A stretch of DNA of 64,000 nt from Streptomyces sp. A3M-1-3 (GTDB lineage: Bacteria > Actinomycetota > Actinomycetes > Streptomycetales > Streptomycetaceae), in the NCBI RefSeq assembly GCF_024213665.1, contig NZ_JANAVP010000005.1, positions 227,927 to 291,926 on the forward strand. Reading direction: 5' to 3'. Of the stretch, positions 54,509 through 63,958 are shown one piece after another; positions within the stretch are counted from its first letter, which is position 1; every line of letters begins with the position of its first letter. The notes beneath the pieces were generated by a model. It did not search any database. It saw nothing but the letters and a program-made list of their open reading frames with translations, and was not told the DNA's origin. The position numbers and the translations under genes were made by a program.

Positions 54509-55198
54509 TTGGACAATGCGGCACTCGGCGACATCAGCGACCAGGATCTGCTGGCTCGCCATGTAGCCGGCGATTCCGACGCCTTCGGTGAGGTCGTCCG
54601 CCGCCACCGCGACCGCCTGTGGGCCGTAGCCCTGCGTACGCTGGGCGACCGCGAGGAAGCGGCAGACGCGGTCCAGGACGCCCTCGTCTCCGCCTACCGC
54701 GCCGCCCACACCTTCCGCGGACAGTCGGCCGTCACGACCTGGCTGCACCGCATCACGGTGAACGCCTGCCTCGACCGAGCCCGCAAAGCCGCCTCGCGCA
54801 AGACCTCACCCATGGACGACACCGAGAGACTCGAGCAGCTCCTGGAGCCTCACGAGTCGGCCGAGGCGCCCGCGGAGCGCCAAGACCTCCACCGCGAACT
54901 TCTGGCAGCCCTGCGCACGCTTCCCCCCGAGCAGCGGGCCGCACTGGTCCTCGTCGACATGCAGGGCTATCCAGTGGCAGAAGCTGCCCAGATCCTCGAC
55001 GTGCCGACCGGGACGGTGAAGAGCCGCTGCGCACGGGGCCGGGCGAGACTGCAGCCGATGCTCACACACCTGCGTACCGACGCCGCGGATAACAACGACC
55101 TCGGCCGGGGAAGGAACCGGACGCAGGGGACATCCGTCCCACCGGCAGCAGAACCCAAGGACACAGACGCGGTGAAGGGCGGAGGTGGGCGACCGTGA
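54509..55198 (+). CDS. sigM: ECF sigma factor SigM
   Basis: 229 residues. Region 2 is GEVVRRHRDRLWAVALRTLG and DREEAADAVQDALVSAYRAA; region 4 is LRTLPPEQRAALVLVDMQGY with helix-turn-helix AEAAQILDVPTGTVKSRCAR. A Gly/Thr-rich tail follows. TTG 54509 is taken as start because GGGGAGGGGCAGGG lies directly before it. The stop overlaps the anti-sigma start (GTGA). The location next to trxB-trxA matches SigM of other actinobacteria, which controls late-growth envelope or redox genes. Confidence 0.92.
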   Translation: MDNAALGDISDQDLLARHVAGDSDAFGEVVRRHRDRLWAVALRTLGDREEAADAVQDALVSAYRAAHTFRGQSAVTTWLHRITVNACLDRARKAASRKTSPMDDTERLEQLLEPHESAEAPAERQDLHRELLAALRTLPPEQRAALVLVDMQGYPVAEAAQILDVPTGTVKSRCARGRARLQPMLTHLRTDAADNNDLGRGRNRTQGTSVPPAAEPKDTDAVKGGGGRP

Positions 55199-56094
55199 CA
55201 TCCACGACCGGCGCGATCCGGCACCCGGACGTCTCGGAGATCTCCGACCTCACCGAGGGACTACTCTCCCCGGCACGCACGGCCGAGGTCCGAAGGCACC
55301 TCGACACATGCCCGCTGTGCGCCGACGTACGAGCCTCCCTGGACGAGATCCGCGGCCTGCTGGGCACTCTGCCGGGCCCGCAGCGCATGCCGGCCGATAT
55401 CGCGGGCCGTATCGACGCGGCCCTCGCCGCCGAAGCTCTGCTGGATGCCACCTCCCCCGGCACGGGCGACGCTGTTTCACGTGAAACATCGCCTCCCGTC
55501 GCGGCGGAACCGACCACTGCCGACCGGCCGGCCGGCCACCCGCGTGCGGCCACAGGCCCCGGCCGCGGCACTCGTACCAAGCACCGCCGCCGTGCCGCCG
55601 TCCTCGGAGGCGTCTTCGGCACGGCCGCGATCGGCATGAGTATCTTCCTGATGCAGTCGCTGCCGACCTCACAAGGCACGGCGGACAAGACCGCGGAGAG
55701 TGGTGTGGGCGTTACTTCCGACGCTCCGGGGACCTTCTCCGCATCCGGCCTCGAAGACCGGGTCCAGGCACTTCTCGCCGCCGAATCACCAGCCGGCCAG
55801 AACCCCAAGGAACGGAAGTCCCTCGGGACACAGACCCTCCCGCACTCGCCGCTGCGGGACGCGGAAGCAGCCACGAACGTGCCGCCCTGCGTCCAGGCAG
55901 GCACAGGCCGGGCAGAACCACTCCTCGCCGCGGAACAGGGCACCTACGAGGGTGCCGATGCCTATCTGCTCGTGCTCCCGCACCCCTCCGACAGCTCCTC
56001 GGTCCAGGCCTACCTCATAGACGCCTCCTGCCAGGAAACCGCCCCCTCAGGCACGGGCGACGTTCTGCTGAAGCGCTCCTACCCCCGCCACTGA
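55195..56094 (+). CDS. Anti-sigma factor for SigM (zinc-finger membrane type)
   Basis: 299 residues. The cytosolic N-terminus has the zinc-anti-sigma motif RRHLDTCPLCADVRASLDEI (His-x3-Cys-x2-Cys, about residues 37-44) that grips the sigma factor. A single membrane helix (about 133-152, AVLGGVFGTAAIGMSIFLM) leads to an outer domain ending EGADAYLLVLPHPSDSSSVQ with two cysteines. GTG 55195 overlaps the sigM stop by 4 bp, so the two are co-translated. A perfect parS lies inside the coding sequence at 55473. Confidence 0.9.
   Translation: MTSTTGAIRHPDVSEISDLTEGLLSPARTAEVRRHLDTCPLCADVRASLDEIRGLLGTLPGPQRMPADIAGRIDAALAAEALLDATSPGTGDAVSRETSPPVAAEPTTADRPAGHPRAATGPGRGTRTKHRRRAAVLGGVFGTAAIGMSIFLMQSLPTSQGTADKTAESGVGVTSDAPGTFSASGLEDRVQALLAAESPAGQNPKERKSLGTQTLPHSPLRDAEAATNVPPCVQAGTGRAEPLLAAEQGTYEGADAYLLVLPHPSDSSSVQAYLIDASCQETAPSGTGDVLLKRSYPRH
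55473..55488. other. parS: parS site within the anti-sigma gene
   Basis: TGTTTCACGTGAAACA, exact consensus, encoding VSRETS in the linker region, where sequence is free to vary. Confidence 0.96.
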
Positions 56095-56219
56095 CACACC
56101 CAACCCCGCGCTCGGACACCACGGGAATGCACGCCCCGTAGGATCCGTTGCGTGGGGTGAGAGTCATTGACCGGGCCCCGGTAGGCAGTACGCAGTCCGC
56201 AGAGACGAGGAAGACACCC

Positions 56220-57182
56220 GTGAGCGACGTCCGTAACGTGATCATCATCGGCTCGGGGCCGGCCGGATACACCGCCGCCCTCTACACCGCACGCGCGTCG
56301 CTCAAGCCGCTGGTGTTCGAAGGCGCAGTCACGGCGGGCGGTGCGCTGATGAACACCACCGACGTGGAGAACTTCCCCGGCTTCCGGGACGGCATCATGG
56401 GCCCGGACCTGATGGACAACATGCGCGCCCAGGCCGAGCGCTTCGGAGCCGAGCTGGTACCCGACGACATCGTCACCGTCGACCTGTCCGGCGACATCAA
56501 GACCGTCACCGACACCGCCGGCACCGTCCACCACGCCAAGGCCGTCATCGTCACCACCGGCTCCCAGCACCGCAAGCTGGGCCTGCCCAACGAGGACGCG
56601 CTCTCCGGCCGCGGCGTCTCCTGGTGCGCGACCTGCGACGGCTTCTTCTTCAAGGACCAGGACATCGCCGTCGTTGGCGGCGGCGACACCGCCATGGAGG
56701 AGGCCACCTTCCTCTCCCGGTTCGCCAAGTCCGTCACGATTATCCACCGCCGGGACACCCTGCGCGCCTCCAAGGCCATGCAGGAGCGCGCCTTCGCCGA
56801 CCCGAAGATCAAGTTTGCCTGGGACAGCGAGGTGGCGGAAATCCACGGCGAGCAGAAGCTCTCCGGCCTCACCCTGCGCAACACCAAGACCGGCGAGACG
56901 TCCGCGCTCCCGGTGACCGGCCTGTTCATCGCCGTGGGCCACGACCCCCGCACCGAGCTCTTCAAGGGCCAGCTGGAACTGGACGACGAGGGATACCTGC
57001 GAGTCGACGCACCCTCGACGCGCACCAGCCTCACCGGCGTCTTCGGTGCCGGGGATGTCGTCGACCACATCTACCGGCAGGCCATCACCGCCGCCGGCAC
57101 CGGCTGCTCCGCCGCCCTCGACGCCGAGCGCTACCTCGCTGCCCTCGGCGACGAAGAGAATGTCGCCGCCGCAACAGTCTGA
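56220..57182 (+). CDS. trxB: Thioredoxin reductase
   Basis: 320 residues. FAD-binding [20 protein letters not shown], the redox-active disulfide CATCDG (about residues 140-145) and the NADPH site [20 protein letters not shown] are intact, with [20 protein letters not shown] near the end. It reduces thioredoxin with NADPH. GTG 56220 follows GAGGAAG. trxA starts 50 bp downstream. In S. coelicolor this pair is under the disulfide-stress sigma SigR; its -35/-10 elements could lie in 56100-56200, but I cannot prove it. Confidence 0.97.
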   Translation: MSDVRNVIIIGSGPAGYTAALYTARASLKPLVFEGAVTAGGALMNTTDVENFPGFRDGIMGPDLMDNMRAQAERFGAELVPDDIVTVDLSGDIKTVTDTAGTVHHAKAVIVTTGSQHRKLGLPNEDALSGRGVSWCATCDGFFFKDQDIAVVGGGDTAMEEATFLSRFAKSVTIIHRRDTLRASKAMQERAFADPKIKFAWDSEVAEIHGEQKLSGLTLRNTKTGETSALPVTGLFIAVGHDPRTELFKGQLELDDEGYLRVDAPSTRTSLTGVFGAGDVVDHIYRQAITAAGTGCSAALDAERYLAALGDEENVAAATV

Positions 57183-57232
57183 CCCACACGCTTTCCCCCA
57201 CCCCACACCCCAGGAAGAAAGAGGAGGCCGCC

Positions 57233-57577
57233 GTGGCCGGCACCCTGAAGAACGTGACTGACGACTCCTTCGAAGAGGATGTCCTCAAGAACGACAAGCC
57301 CGTGCTCGTGGACTTCTGGGCCGCCTGGTGCGGTCCCTGCCGTCAGATCGCTCCGTCGCTCGAGGCGATCGCCGCGGAGCACGGCGACTCGATCGAGATC
57401 GTCAAGCTCAACATCGACGAGAACCCGGCCACCGCCGCCAAGTACGGTGTGATGTCCATTCCGACGCTCAACGTCTACCAGGGCGGCGAAGTCGCCAAGA
57501 CGATCGTCGGAGCCAAGCCGAAGGCCGCTCTCGAACGTGACCTCGCGGACTTCATCGGTGACGGGGCCAAGGCCTGA
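57233..57577 (+). CDS. trxA: Thioredoxin
   Basis: 114 residues. The active site is FWAAWCGPCRQIAPSLEAI (Cys-Gly-Pro-Cys, about residues 33-36), with the cis-proline in GVMSIPTLNVYQGGEV and the terminal helix KAALERDLADFIG. Normal length. It reduces cytosolic disulfides with electrons from TrxB. GTG 57233 is chosen for GAGGAGG 5 bp upstream and because homology starts there. It is the last gene of the trxB-trxA operon; a parS and terminator follow within 30 bp. Confidence 0.97.
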   Translation: MAGTLKNVTDDSFEEDVLKNDKPVLVDFWAAWCGPCRQIAPSLEAIAAEHGDSIEIVKLNIDENPATAAKYGVMSIPTLNVYQGGEVAKTIVGAKPKAALERDLADFIGDGAKA

Positions 57578-57589
57578 CGGACACAGCAC

Positions 57590-57605
57590 CGTTCCACGTG
57601 AAACA
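57590..57605. other. parS: parS site, variant
   Basis: CGTTCCACGTGAAACA, with a T-to-C change in the left arm, overlapping the start of the trxA terminator stem. Confidence 0.8.
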
Positions 57606-57634
57606 AGGGCCGCCCCTCGGGGCGGCCCTTGTTT
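57601..57634. terminator. Terminator between trxA and the convergent GNAT gene
   Basis: Perfect 16-bp arms (AAACAAGGGCCGCCCC and complement) with a 2-base loop; its left arm uses the last five bases of the parS. Confidence 0.88.
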
Positions 57635-57661
57635 CTGTCCGGGTTTCTGTCCGAGCGATTC

Positions 57662-58279
57662 TCACAGAGGCCGCAGTACCGGCTCTTTCTGGACCGCGCC
57701 CAGCAGCCTGTCCAACGCAAGCTCCACGTCTTCCTTCCAGGACAGCGTTGTCCGCAGCTCCAGCCTCAACCGCGGATGCACCGGGTGCGGACGCACCGTC
57801 TTGAACCCCACCGCCAGAAGATGGTCAGCCGGCAACACACAGGCCGGCTCGTTCCATCGGGCGTCTCCGAACGCCTCGATCGCCTTGAAGCCGCGCCGCA
57901 ACAAATCCTTCGCAACCGTCTGCACCATCACACGGCCCAGCCCCTGCCCCTGGTACCCCGGCATGATCCACCCGGTCATCAGCTGAACAGCATCGGGAGA
58001 CACCGGACTCGTGGGAAACGCCGTGGAACGCGGCACATACGCCGGAGGCGCGTACAGAACGAAGCCAACGGGCACTTCGTCGACATAGACGACCCGCCCG
58101 CAGGAACCCCACTCCAGCAGAACAGCGGAGATCCACGCCTCTTTCTCCAGCTCAGGCGTTCCCGCTTTTACCGCAGCTTCTCCACTGACCGGATCAAGTT
58201 CCCAGAAGACACACGCCCGGCAGCGCTTGGGAAGGTCCGGAAGGTTGTCCAGCGTGAGCGGTACGAGCCGACGACCCAT
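57662..58279 (-). CDS. GNAT-family acetyltransferase next to parB
   Basis: 205 residues. The core is LMTGWIMPGYQGQGLGRVMVQ (acetyl-CoA loop, about residues 101-121), followed by LLRRGFKAIEAFGDARWNEP and the CoA-side CVLPADHLLAVGFKTVRPHP. An unusual N-terminal CRACVFWELDPVSGE carries a Cys pair typical of this orthologue family, always found beside parB in Streptomyces. Substrate unknown. ATG 58279 is conserved. It is downstream of parA-parB on the same strand, separated by a hairpin. Confidence 0.88.
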   Translation of the reverse strand: MGRRLVPLTLDNLPDLPKRCRACVFWELDPVSGEAAVKAGTPELEKEAWISAVLLEWGSCGRVVYVDEVPVGFVLYAPPAYVPRSTAFPTSPVSPDAVQLMTGWIMPGYQGQGLGRVMVQTVAKDLLRRGFKAIEAFGDARWNEPACVLPADHLLAVGFKTVRPHPVHPRLRLELRTTLSWKEDVELALDRLLGAVQKEPVLRPL

Positions 58280-58425
58280 GAAGGCTGATCCTCACTTCCC
58301 TCACTCGCCGCGCCCCGGGCCGCCGTCAGCGCGCTCCATTCCTGGAGCAGGCTGCCGACGAAACCGCCGACCACCCCCAGCCCCAGTCCTGCTGTCATCA
58401 GTCCGGTGCGGCTCACCGATCGCAT
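58168..58425 (-). CDS. Possible small membrane protein overlapping the GNAT gene
   Basis: An 85-codon frame begins MRSVSRTGLMTAGLGLGVVG, a convincing membrane helix, after a good ribosome site GGAGAGGG. The last 37 codons overlap the start of the GNAT gene in another frame, which is unusual. It may be a real small protein whose gene has run into its neighbour, or chance. Confidence 0.35.
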   Translation of the reverse strand: MRSVSRTGLMTAGLGLGVVGGFVGSLLQEWSALTAARGAASEGSEDQPSWVVGSYRSRWTTFRTFPSAAGRVSSGNLIRSVEKLR

Positions 58426-58525
58426 GCCCCGCCCTCTCCGTTTGAGGCGCCTTCAGGTGATGCGTCCTAGCTGAACGCATCGTATCCACCCAGCGATTGC
58501 ATCGATACCGCCTGAAAGCAAAGGA

Positions 58526-58560
58526 CGGGCCGTGTTCCGGTATACACCGGACACGGCCCG
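58526..58560. terminator. Terminator after parB
   Basis: CGGGCCGTGTTCCGGT pairs with ACCGGACACGGCCCG, with one bulged base and a 4-base loop, 28 bp downstream of the parB stop. Confidence 0.8.
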
Positions 58561-58587
58561 CCCACCACACGGACTCCAAGGATCAGC

Positions 58588-59694
58588 TCATTTCTGCTCG
58601 CCCTGAGGTTCCTCTTCAGCGAGCCCGTGCTCCAGAACCCGCCCCTCACCCGGAGCCAACGTCCCCAGAATCCGCTCCAGATCGTCCATCGAGGCAAACT
58701 CGACGACGATCTTCCCCTTCTTCTGCCCCAGGTCGACCTTCACCCGCGTCTCGAAGCGGTCCGACAGCCGGGAGGCGAGGTCGGACAGCGCGGGCGACAG
58801 CCGTGCCCCGGCCCGTGGGCCCTTGGACTTCGCAGAACTTGCCGGGCGCGAACCCATCAGGGTGACGATCTCTTCGACCGCACGCACCGAAAGCCCCTCG
58901 GCCACGATGCGATGTGCCAACCTGTCCTGCCCCTCGGAGTCGTCCACCGAGAGAAGGGCCCGCGCGTGGCCGGCCGACAGCACGCCGGCAGCCACCCGGC
59001 GCTGCACTGATGGCGACAGCCGCAGCAGCCGCAGCGTGTTGGATACCTGCGGACGCGAACGCCCGATCCGGTCAGCCAGCTGGTCGTGCGTGCAGTTGAA
59101 GTCCTTGAGCAACTGGTCGTACGCCGCCGCTTCCTCCAGCGGGTTCAGCTGCGCGCGGTGCAAGTTCTCCAGGAGCGCGTCCAGGAGAAGCTTGTCGTCA
59201 TCCGTGGCCCGGATGATCGCGGGGATCCGCTCCAGACCCGCCTCCCGGCAGGCCCTCCAACGCCGCTCGCCCATGATGAGCTCATAGCGCTCGGGACCCA
59301 GCTGCCGTACGACAACCGGCTGAAGGAGTCCCACCTCCTGGATGGAGGTGACAAGCTCGGCGAGCGCATCCTCGTCGAACACCTCACGCGGCTGGCGGGG
59401 GTTGGGCGTGATCGCATCCAGCGCCAGCTCGGCAAACGTTGCACCGGCCACAGGCTCGGCCACCGACTCGGTCTCGGGCTCCGCAACCTGTGCCGGCACT
59501 TCCGTTTCACGTGAAACGGCGCTCTGCGGCAGCGTGGCCACCTTGGCAGCCGCCACGCCCCGCTCCACAGTCAGCACGGGAACCGCAGTCGGGGAAGTCG
59601 AAGCAGCCCCCATCGCGGGAACGGACTTCTCCTGCGGAGCGGCAGGGATCAGCGCACCGAGCCCACGCCCCAGCCCTCTACGTCGCTCACTCAC
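58588..59694 (-). CDS. parB: Chromosome-partitioning protein ParB
   Basis: 368 residues. Conserved blocks are [16 protein letters not shown] at the start, the CTPase/ParB box [20 protein letters not shown] (about 144-163), [17 protein letters not shown], and the helix-turn-helix [19 protein letters not shown] (about 198-216). A C-terminal dimerisation region holds [16 protein letters not shown]. ParB loads on parS sites, slides as a CTP-dependent clamp and compacts the origin region in sporogenic hyphae. GTG 59694 overlaps the parA stop (GTGA). A parS lies within its own coding sequence at 59503. Confidence 0.97.
   Translation of the reverse strand: MSERRRGLGRGLGALIPAAPQEKSVPAMGAASTSPTAVPVLTVERGVAAAKVATLPQSAVSRETEVPAQVAEPETESVAEPVAGATFAELALDAITPNPRQPREVFDEDALAELVTSIQEVGLLQPVVVRQLGPERYELIMGERRWRACREAGLERIPAIIRATDDDKLLLDALLENLHRAQLNPLEEAAAYDQLLKDFNCTHDQLADRIGRSRPQVSNTLRLLRLSPSVQRRVAAGVLSAGHARALLSVDDSEGQDRLAHRIVAEGLSVRAVEEIVTLMGSRPASSAKSKGPRAGARLSPALSDLASRLSDRFETRVKVDLGQKKGKIVVEFASMDDLERILGTLAPGEGRVLEHGLAEEEPQGEQK
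59503..59518. other. parS: parS site within parB
   Basis: CGTTTCACGTGAAACG, symmetrical, encoding VSRETE in a variable segment near the ParB N-terminus. Confidence 0.92.
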
Positions 59695-60767
59695 TGGATC
59701 CCCTCCGACATGTTCTGCTGGCTGTTCCGGCTGCCCGAGTGGGCGTGCTGGGCGTCATAGTGCACTCCGACCCCGCGCAGCGCGATCTCACGCGCTGCCT
59801 CCAGGTAGGAGAGCGAACCACTGGAGCCCGGATCATAGGTGAGGACCGTCTGGCCGTAGCTCGGCGCCTCCGAGATACGCACCGATCGCGGGATGCTCGT
59901 GCGCAGCACCTCATTGCCGAAGTGGCTGCGCACCTCGTCCGCCACCTGAGAGGCCAACCGGGTCCTGCCGTCGTACATGGTCAGCAGAATCGTCGACACA
60001 TGCAGGTGCGGATTCAGGTGGCCCCGTACGAGATCGACGTTCCGCAGCAGCTGACCGAGGCCTTCCAGTGCGTAGTACTCGCACTGGATGGGAATCAGCA
60101 CCTCGGCTCCCGCGACCAGCGCGTTGACCGTCAGCAGTCCGAGCGAAGGCGGGCAGTCGATGAGGATGTAGTCCAGGGGCTGCTCGTAGGCCTGAATCGC
60201 CCGTTGCAGCCGGCTCTCCCGCGCCACCAGCGACACAAGTTCGATCTCCGCACCGGCGAGATCGATCGTGGCGGGCGCACAGAAGAGGCCCTCGACATCC
60301 GGAACCGGCTGCACAACATCGGAGAGCGGCTTGCTGTCGATCAGGACGTCATAGATCGAAGGGACTTCGGCGTGGTGGTCGATCCCCAGCGCTGTCGAGG
60401 CGTTGCCCTGAGGGTCGAGGTCGATCACCAGGACCCGAGCGCCGTGCAGCGCAAGGGAAGCAGCGAGGTTGACCGTGGTGGTGGTCTTACCGACGCCGCC
60501 CTTCTGGTTGGCGACCACCATCACGCGCGTCTGCTCAGGCCTCGGCAAGCCCTCGCCGGCGCGGCCAAGGGCTTCCACCGCCAACTGGGCAGCACGACCA
60601 ATGGGGGTGTCGTCCATCGGAGGCGGTGTTTCACGTGAAACATCCTCCCCCGCCGACTCGGTACGGGGACCGGGGACCGGATCGGTCATCGGTCCCGCGA
60701 TGTTGGCGTCGGACCGCAAGGGTTCACCCTCCTCGACATCGGGCTCGCAATGAGCAGAGCCTGCCAT
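59691..60767 (-). CDS. parA: Chromosome-partitioning ATPase ParA
   Basis: 358 residues. After a variable N-terminal extension the deviant Walker [21 protein letters not shown] (about residue 85), [14 protein letters not shown], Walker [20 protein letters not shown] and [20 protein letters not shown] identify a Soj/ParA ATPase that positions ParB-bound origins and organises septation. ATG 60767 ([13 protein letters not shown]) is taken as start by comparison with orthologues; an in-frame GTG 60929 inside a parS would add 54 residues. Its stop overlaps parB. Confidence 0.96.
   Translation of the reverse strand: MAGSAHCEPDVEEGEPLRSDANIAGPMTDPVPGPRTESAGEDVSRETPPPMDDTPIGRAAQLAVEALGRAGEGLPRPEQTRVMVVANQKGGVGKTTTTVNLAASLALHGARVLVIDLDPQGNASTALGIDHHAEVPSIYDVLIDSKPLSDVVQPVPDVEGLFCAPATIDLAGAEIELVSLVARESRLQRAIQAYEQPLDYILIDCPPSLGLLTVNALVAGAEVLIPIQCEYYALEGLGQLLRNVDLVRGHLNPHLHVSTILLTMYDGRTRLASQVADEVRSHFGNEVLRTSIPRSVRISEAPSYGQTVLTYDPGSSGSLSYLEAAREIALRGVGVHYDAQHAHSGSRNSQQNMSEGIQ
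60627..60642. other. parS: parS site within parA
   Basis: TGTTTCACGTGAAACA, exact consensus, encoding DVSRETP in the variable N-terminal extension of ParA. Confidence 0.96.
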
Positions 60768-61020
60768 GCTTTCGGGGTTGTGAACCAGCGAGGCCCGTTC
60801 TCCTGTGGATGAATCCACCGTTGTGGACAAGTCAGGGACCCCGGGAGACTTCCGGTCACGCGGCGAGGTAGCCGCCCGACCACGACTGATGATTCCGTGC
60901 AGCAGAGAGCGACGTTTCACGTGAAACACGATGCACGGGCAGCCACGTCAGACGGCTGCGACACTCCGAAATGCGTACGTTTGGCAGCTTGTATGGAGCA
61001 CCGTAGGTAGACAGCGCGAA
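60768..61020. promoter_or_regulatory. parAB promoter region
   Basis: 253 bp between rsmG and parA. It contains a parS (60913) and a DnaA-box-like TGTGGACAA at 60823-60831. The S. coelicolor parAB promoters are in the equivalent place. No gene is supported, although the parA frame is open through it. Confidence 0.5.
60913..60928. other. parS: parS site upstream of parA
   Basis: CGTTTCACGTGAAACA in the rsmG-parA intergenic region, where ParB binding could also affect parAB transcription. Confidence 0.93.
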
Positions 61021-61737
61021 TCAACGACGCCGACGCGTACGGCTGACCCGAGCCGCCTTGGCCCGCTTTGTAGCGAACCGCACACCACCGGGACTCTCCC
61101 CGACCTCGACCCGCACGACCGTGGACAGCGGATCCACCACACCTTCCCCCACCTGCAGCACTGAGGTCTTCACCACACCCAGCTTCGCCAGCGCGGACTT
61201 CGCAGCCACCAGCTCCTCCTCGGCGGTGTCCCCCTTGAGTGCCAGCATCTCCCCGTAGGGACGCAGCAGAGGTACGCCCCAACCGGCCAGCCGGTCCAGC
61301 GGCGCCACCGCGCGAGCCGTCACCACATGCACCGGTGGCAGCGTGCCCAGAACCTCTTCAGCCCGCCCCCGGACCACAGTCACGTGATCGAGCCCCAGCA
61401 GCTCCACCACCTCCTGGAGGAAGTTCGTACGCCGCAGCAGCGGCTCCAGCAGGGTGATCTTCAGATCAGGGCGAACCAGCGCCAACGGAATGCCGGGCAA
61501 CCCGGCCCCGGAACCCACGTCACAGACCGTCACCCCTTCGGCCACCACCTCGGACAGCACCGCACAATTCAACAGATGCCGCTCCCACAACCGCGGCACT
61601 TCGCGAGGCCCGATCAGCCCCCGCTGGACGCCCGCATCCGCCAACAGCTCCGCGTACCGGACAGCTTCCGGGAAGCACTCACCGAATACCGCCCTCGCCT
61701 CTTCCGGGGCCGGGGGGAGCTCTGCTGCCTCCGTCAC
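61021..61737 (-). CDS. rsmG: 16S rRNA (guanine-N7)-methyltransferase RsmG (GidB)
   Basis: 238 residues. The SAM-binding site is VCDVGSGAGLPGIPLALVRP (about residues 75-95), with LLEPLLRRTNFLQEVVELL and VVTARAVAPLDRLAGWGVPL following the RsmG order, and a basic C-terminal tail. It methylates G527 of 16S rRNA; loss gives low-level streptomycin resistance and often more antibiotic production in Streptomyces. GTG 61737 follows GGAAGGAC. It is the last gene of the rnpA-yidD-yidC-jag-rsmG run, with its own hairpin-separated start. Confidence 0.95.
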   Translation of the reverse strand: MTEAAELPPAPEEARAVFGECFPEAVRYAELLADAGVQRGLIGPREVPRLWERHLLNCAVLSEVVAEGVTVCDVGSGAGLPGIPLALVRPDLKITLLEPLLRRTNFLQEVVELLGLDHVTVVRGRAEEVLGTLPPVHVVTARAVAPLDRLAGWGVPLLRPYGEMLALKGDTAEEELVAAKSALAKLGVVKTSVLQVGEGVVDPLSTVVRVEVGESPGGVRFATKRAKAARVSRTRRRR

Positions 61738-61794
61738 GGGGACCGTCCTTCCGTACCGCACTGTCGTCGTGGCTGAACTATCGGCTGACAAGAT

Positions 61795-61822
61795 CGGCCC
61801 CGCCTGCGAACAGACGGGGCCG
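61795..61822. terminator. Hairpin between jag and rsmG
   Basis: CGGCCCCG (then CCTG) pairs with CGGGGCCG (preceded by CAG) around a CGAA loop, 19 bp beyond the jag stop; a likely attenuating or full terminator. Confidence 0.65.
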
Positions 61823-61840
61823 ACCACACGAGGGACCCGG

Positions 61841-62353
61841 TCAGACCGGGAGCACAACGACGAAGCGCTCGGGCTCCTCGCCCTCGGACTCACTGCGCAG
61901 GCCGGCGGCCGCAACAGCGTCGTGCACGACCTTGCGCTCGAACGGCGTCATCGGCTGGAGCTTCACCGGCTCACCGCTGCTTTTCGCCTCATCCGCAGCC
62001 TTGGCACCCAGAACCGCGAGCTCTTCACGCTTCCTGGCACGGAACCCGGCGATGTCGAGCATCAGACGGCTGCGGTCGCCGGTCTCCCGGTGCACCGCGA
62101 GCCGGGTCAGCTCCTGGAGCGCCTCCAGGACCTCACCATCACGGCCGACCAGCTTCTGCAGATCGCCACCGGCCGAGTCACTGATGATGGAAACCGCAGC
62201 CCGGTCGGCCTCGACATCCATGTCGATATCGCCATCGAGGTCGGCGATGTCCAGCAGGCCCTCGAGGTAGTCGGCCGCGATTTCCCCCTCCTGCTCGAGG
62301 CGGGTCAGGGTGTCGCCACCCTCAGCGGCGGCGGAGGTGGTGCCTTCCGTCAC
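61841..62353 (-). CDS. jag: Jag/KhpB RNA-binding protein (KH and R3H domains)
   Basis: 170 residues. A short acidic N-terminal part (without the full Jag-N domain) leads into the KH-II domain (GGDLQKLVGRDGEVLEALQE, about 62-81) and the C-terminal R3H domain with MTPFERKVVHDAVAAAGLRS. These single-strand nucleic-acid binders work with KhpA in post-transcriptional control and are conserved next to yidC. GTG 62353 starts 15 bp after the yidC stop. Confidence 0.95.
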   Translation of the reverse strand: MTEGTTSAAAEGGDTLTRLEQEGEIAADYLEGLLDIADLDGDIDMDVEADRAAVSIISDSAGGDLQKLVGRDGEVLEALQELTRLAVHRETGDRSRLMLDIAGFRARKREELAVLGAKAADEAKSSGEPVKLQPMTPFERKVVHDAVAAAGLRSESEGEEPERFVVVLPV

Positions 62354-62368
62354 GGGATGGGCTCCTTC

Positions 62369-63625
62369 TTACTTCTTGGAGGACGGGTGCTTGGGCCGCT
62401 GCTGGCCCTTGCGCTGTCCCGGCTTGGCTTGACGAGGTGAACCGGAAGCAGACTTCGTGGCCGGCTTCGGCCCGGCATCCTGCGATCCGTCCTGCTTCTC
62501 GAGCGAGGTCTTGGCGCCGGACTCGGCGGACTCGGCCGCCCCCGCCCCAGTACCGGCCTGGCGCTTCGCCTTCGTCTGCCGCTTGGGCTGCTGCCGCTTG
62601 GCCACCCCGGACGCCCCCGCGTCCTCGGCAGACTCGGAAGACTTGATCACAGTGCCGTCAGCCTGCGCGACCAGGCCCTGCTTGGCCAGCCCGGTGACAA
62701 AACGACGCTCATTGTCGTTGCGGTCAGGGCCCTTGGCGACAAGCGCCTGAACCACAGTGCGCTTACGGCGGCCGCGGACCTGGCCATGGGCGCCGACGCT
62801 CTTCAGCAGACGCTGGAGGTACTGGTCCTGGGCCTTGCTTCCCGGGGTCGGGTTCTGGTTGATCACGTACATCTGCTGGCCCATGGTCCACACGTTCGTG
62901 GTCAGCCAGTAGACAAGGACACCGACGGGGAAGTTGATACCCATCACCGCGAAGATCACCGGGAAGATGTACATCAGCATCTTCTGCTGCTGCATGAACG
63001 GCGTCTTGACCGACAGGTCAACGTTCTTCTGCATCAGCTGACGCTGCGTGTAGAACTGCGACAGCGACATCAGGACGATCATGACCGCGGTCACGATACG
63101 GACATCCATCAGCGACGCGTTCAGCGCCGCGACCGCGCCCTCGCTGTCCGTGAACTTCGAGGCCAGCGGGGCACCGAAGATATGTGCCTTCTGCGCACTC
63201 GCCAGAAGCGGCTCATTGATAACACCAATGGTGTCGTTCGAGGCGATCTTCGAGAGCACGTGATAGAGGGCAAAGAAGAACGGCGACTGCGCCAGGATGG
63301 GAAGGCACGAAGAGAGCGGGTTGGTACCCGTCTCCTTGTACAGCTTCATCATCTCTTCGGACTGACGCTGCTTGTCATTCTTGTAGCGATCCTGGATCGC
63401 CTTCATCTTCGGCTGGAGCGCCTGCATGTTCCGGGTCGACTTGATCTGCTTGACGAACAGCGGGATCAGGCAGATCCGGATCAGCACCACCAGCGACACG
63501 ATGGACAGACCCCAGGCCCAACCCGTGTCCGGGCCGAAGATCGCCCCGTACAACGAGTGGAACTGGACGATGACCCAGGAAACAGGTGTCGTGATAAAGC
63601 TGAAGAGACTGGCAATCGTGTCCAC
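62369..63625 (-). CDS. yidC: Membrane protein insertase YidC
   Basis: 418 residues. Gram-positive-type YidC without the large periplasmic domain. Membrane segments are at about 10-30, 35-60 ([20 protein letters not shown], with the hydrophilic-groove Arg), 100-125, 175-195 and 220-245 (ending [20 protein letters not shown]). The coiled cytosolic loop contains [21 protein letters not shown] long basic, Ser/Ala-rich tail (about 280-418) probably contacts ribosomes. It inserts proteins into the membrane alone or with SecYEG. GTG 63625 starts 4 bp after the yidD stop. Confidence 0.97.
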   Translation of the reverse strand: MDTIASLFSFITTPVSWVIVQFHSLYGAIFGPDTGWAWGLSIVSLVVLIRICLIPLFVKQIKSTRNMQALQPKMKAIQDRYKNDKQRQSEEMMKLYKETGTNPLSSCLPILAQSPFFFALYHVLSKIASNDTIGVINEPLLASAQKAHIFGAPLASKFTDSEGAVAALNASLMDVRIVTAVMIVLMSLSQFYTQRQLMQKNVDLSVKTPFMQQQKMLMYIFPVIFAVMGINFPVGVLVYWLTTNVWTMGQQMYVINQNPTPGSKAQDQYLQRLLKSVGAHGQVRGRRKRTVVQALVAKGPDRNDNERRFVTGLAKQGLVAQADGTVIKSSESAEDAGASGVAKRQQPKRQTKAKRQAGTGAGAAESAESGAKTSLEKQDGSQDAGPKPATKSASGSPRQAKPGQRKGQQRPKHPSSKK

Positions 63626-63628
63626 TAA

Positions 63629-63958
63629 TCAGGCTCCTTGAGCATTGGGCGGGCTCTCTGCGGCCGGGAGGTTCTCAGCGGCGGAGTGACCGCCCTTGCT
63701 GCCGCGCAAGGCGCTGCGCAACAGTTCGTGCCAACGCGGGCGCTTACGCGGGGGAACATGATCGACACCACCGGGCGACCACGGGTTGCACCGCAGAATG
63801 CGCCAGGCGGTCAAAGCCGTCCCCTTCACCGCACCATGCCGGTCGATGGCCGTATATCCGTAGTGCGAACACGACGGGTAATACCTGCACACCGGCCCGA
63901 GCAACGGACTGATCGTCCACTGGTACAGCTTGATCAAAGCCAGCAACGGGTACTTCAT
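63629..63958 (-). CDS. yidD: Membrane protein insertion efficiency factor YidD
   Basis: 109 residues. The invariant core [39 protein letters not shown] and [14 protein letters not shown] is complete (three conserved Cys). A 35-residue hydrophilic tail is specific to actinobacteria. It assists YidC insertion. ATG 63958 overlaps the rnpA stop by 4 bp (ATGA). Confidence 0.96.
   Translation of the reverse strand: MKYPLLALIKLYQWTISPLLGPVCRYYPSCSHYGYTAIDRHGAVKGTALTAWRILRCNPWSPGGVDHVPPRKRPRWHELLRSALRGSKGGHSAAENLPAAESPPNAQGA

Noticed and set aside
60768..60929. ParA start at GTG 60929 within the parS
   Set aside because: The extra 54 residues are not part of the ParA orthologues recalled and begin inside a conserved DNA site; ATG 60767 fits the family better, though this was not tested.
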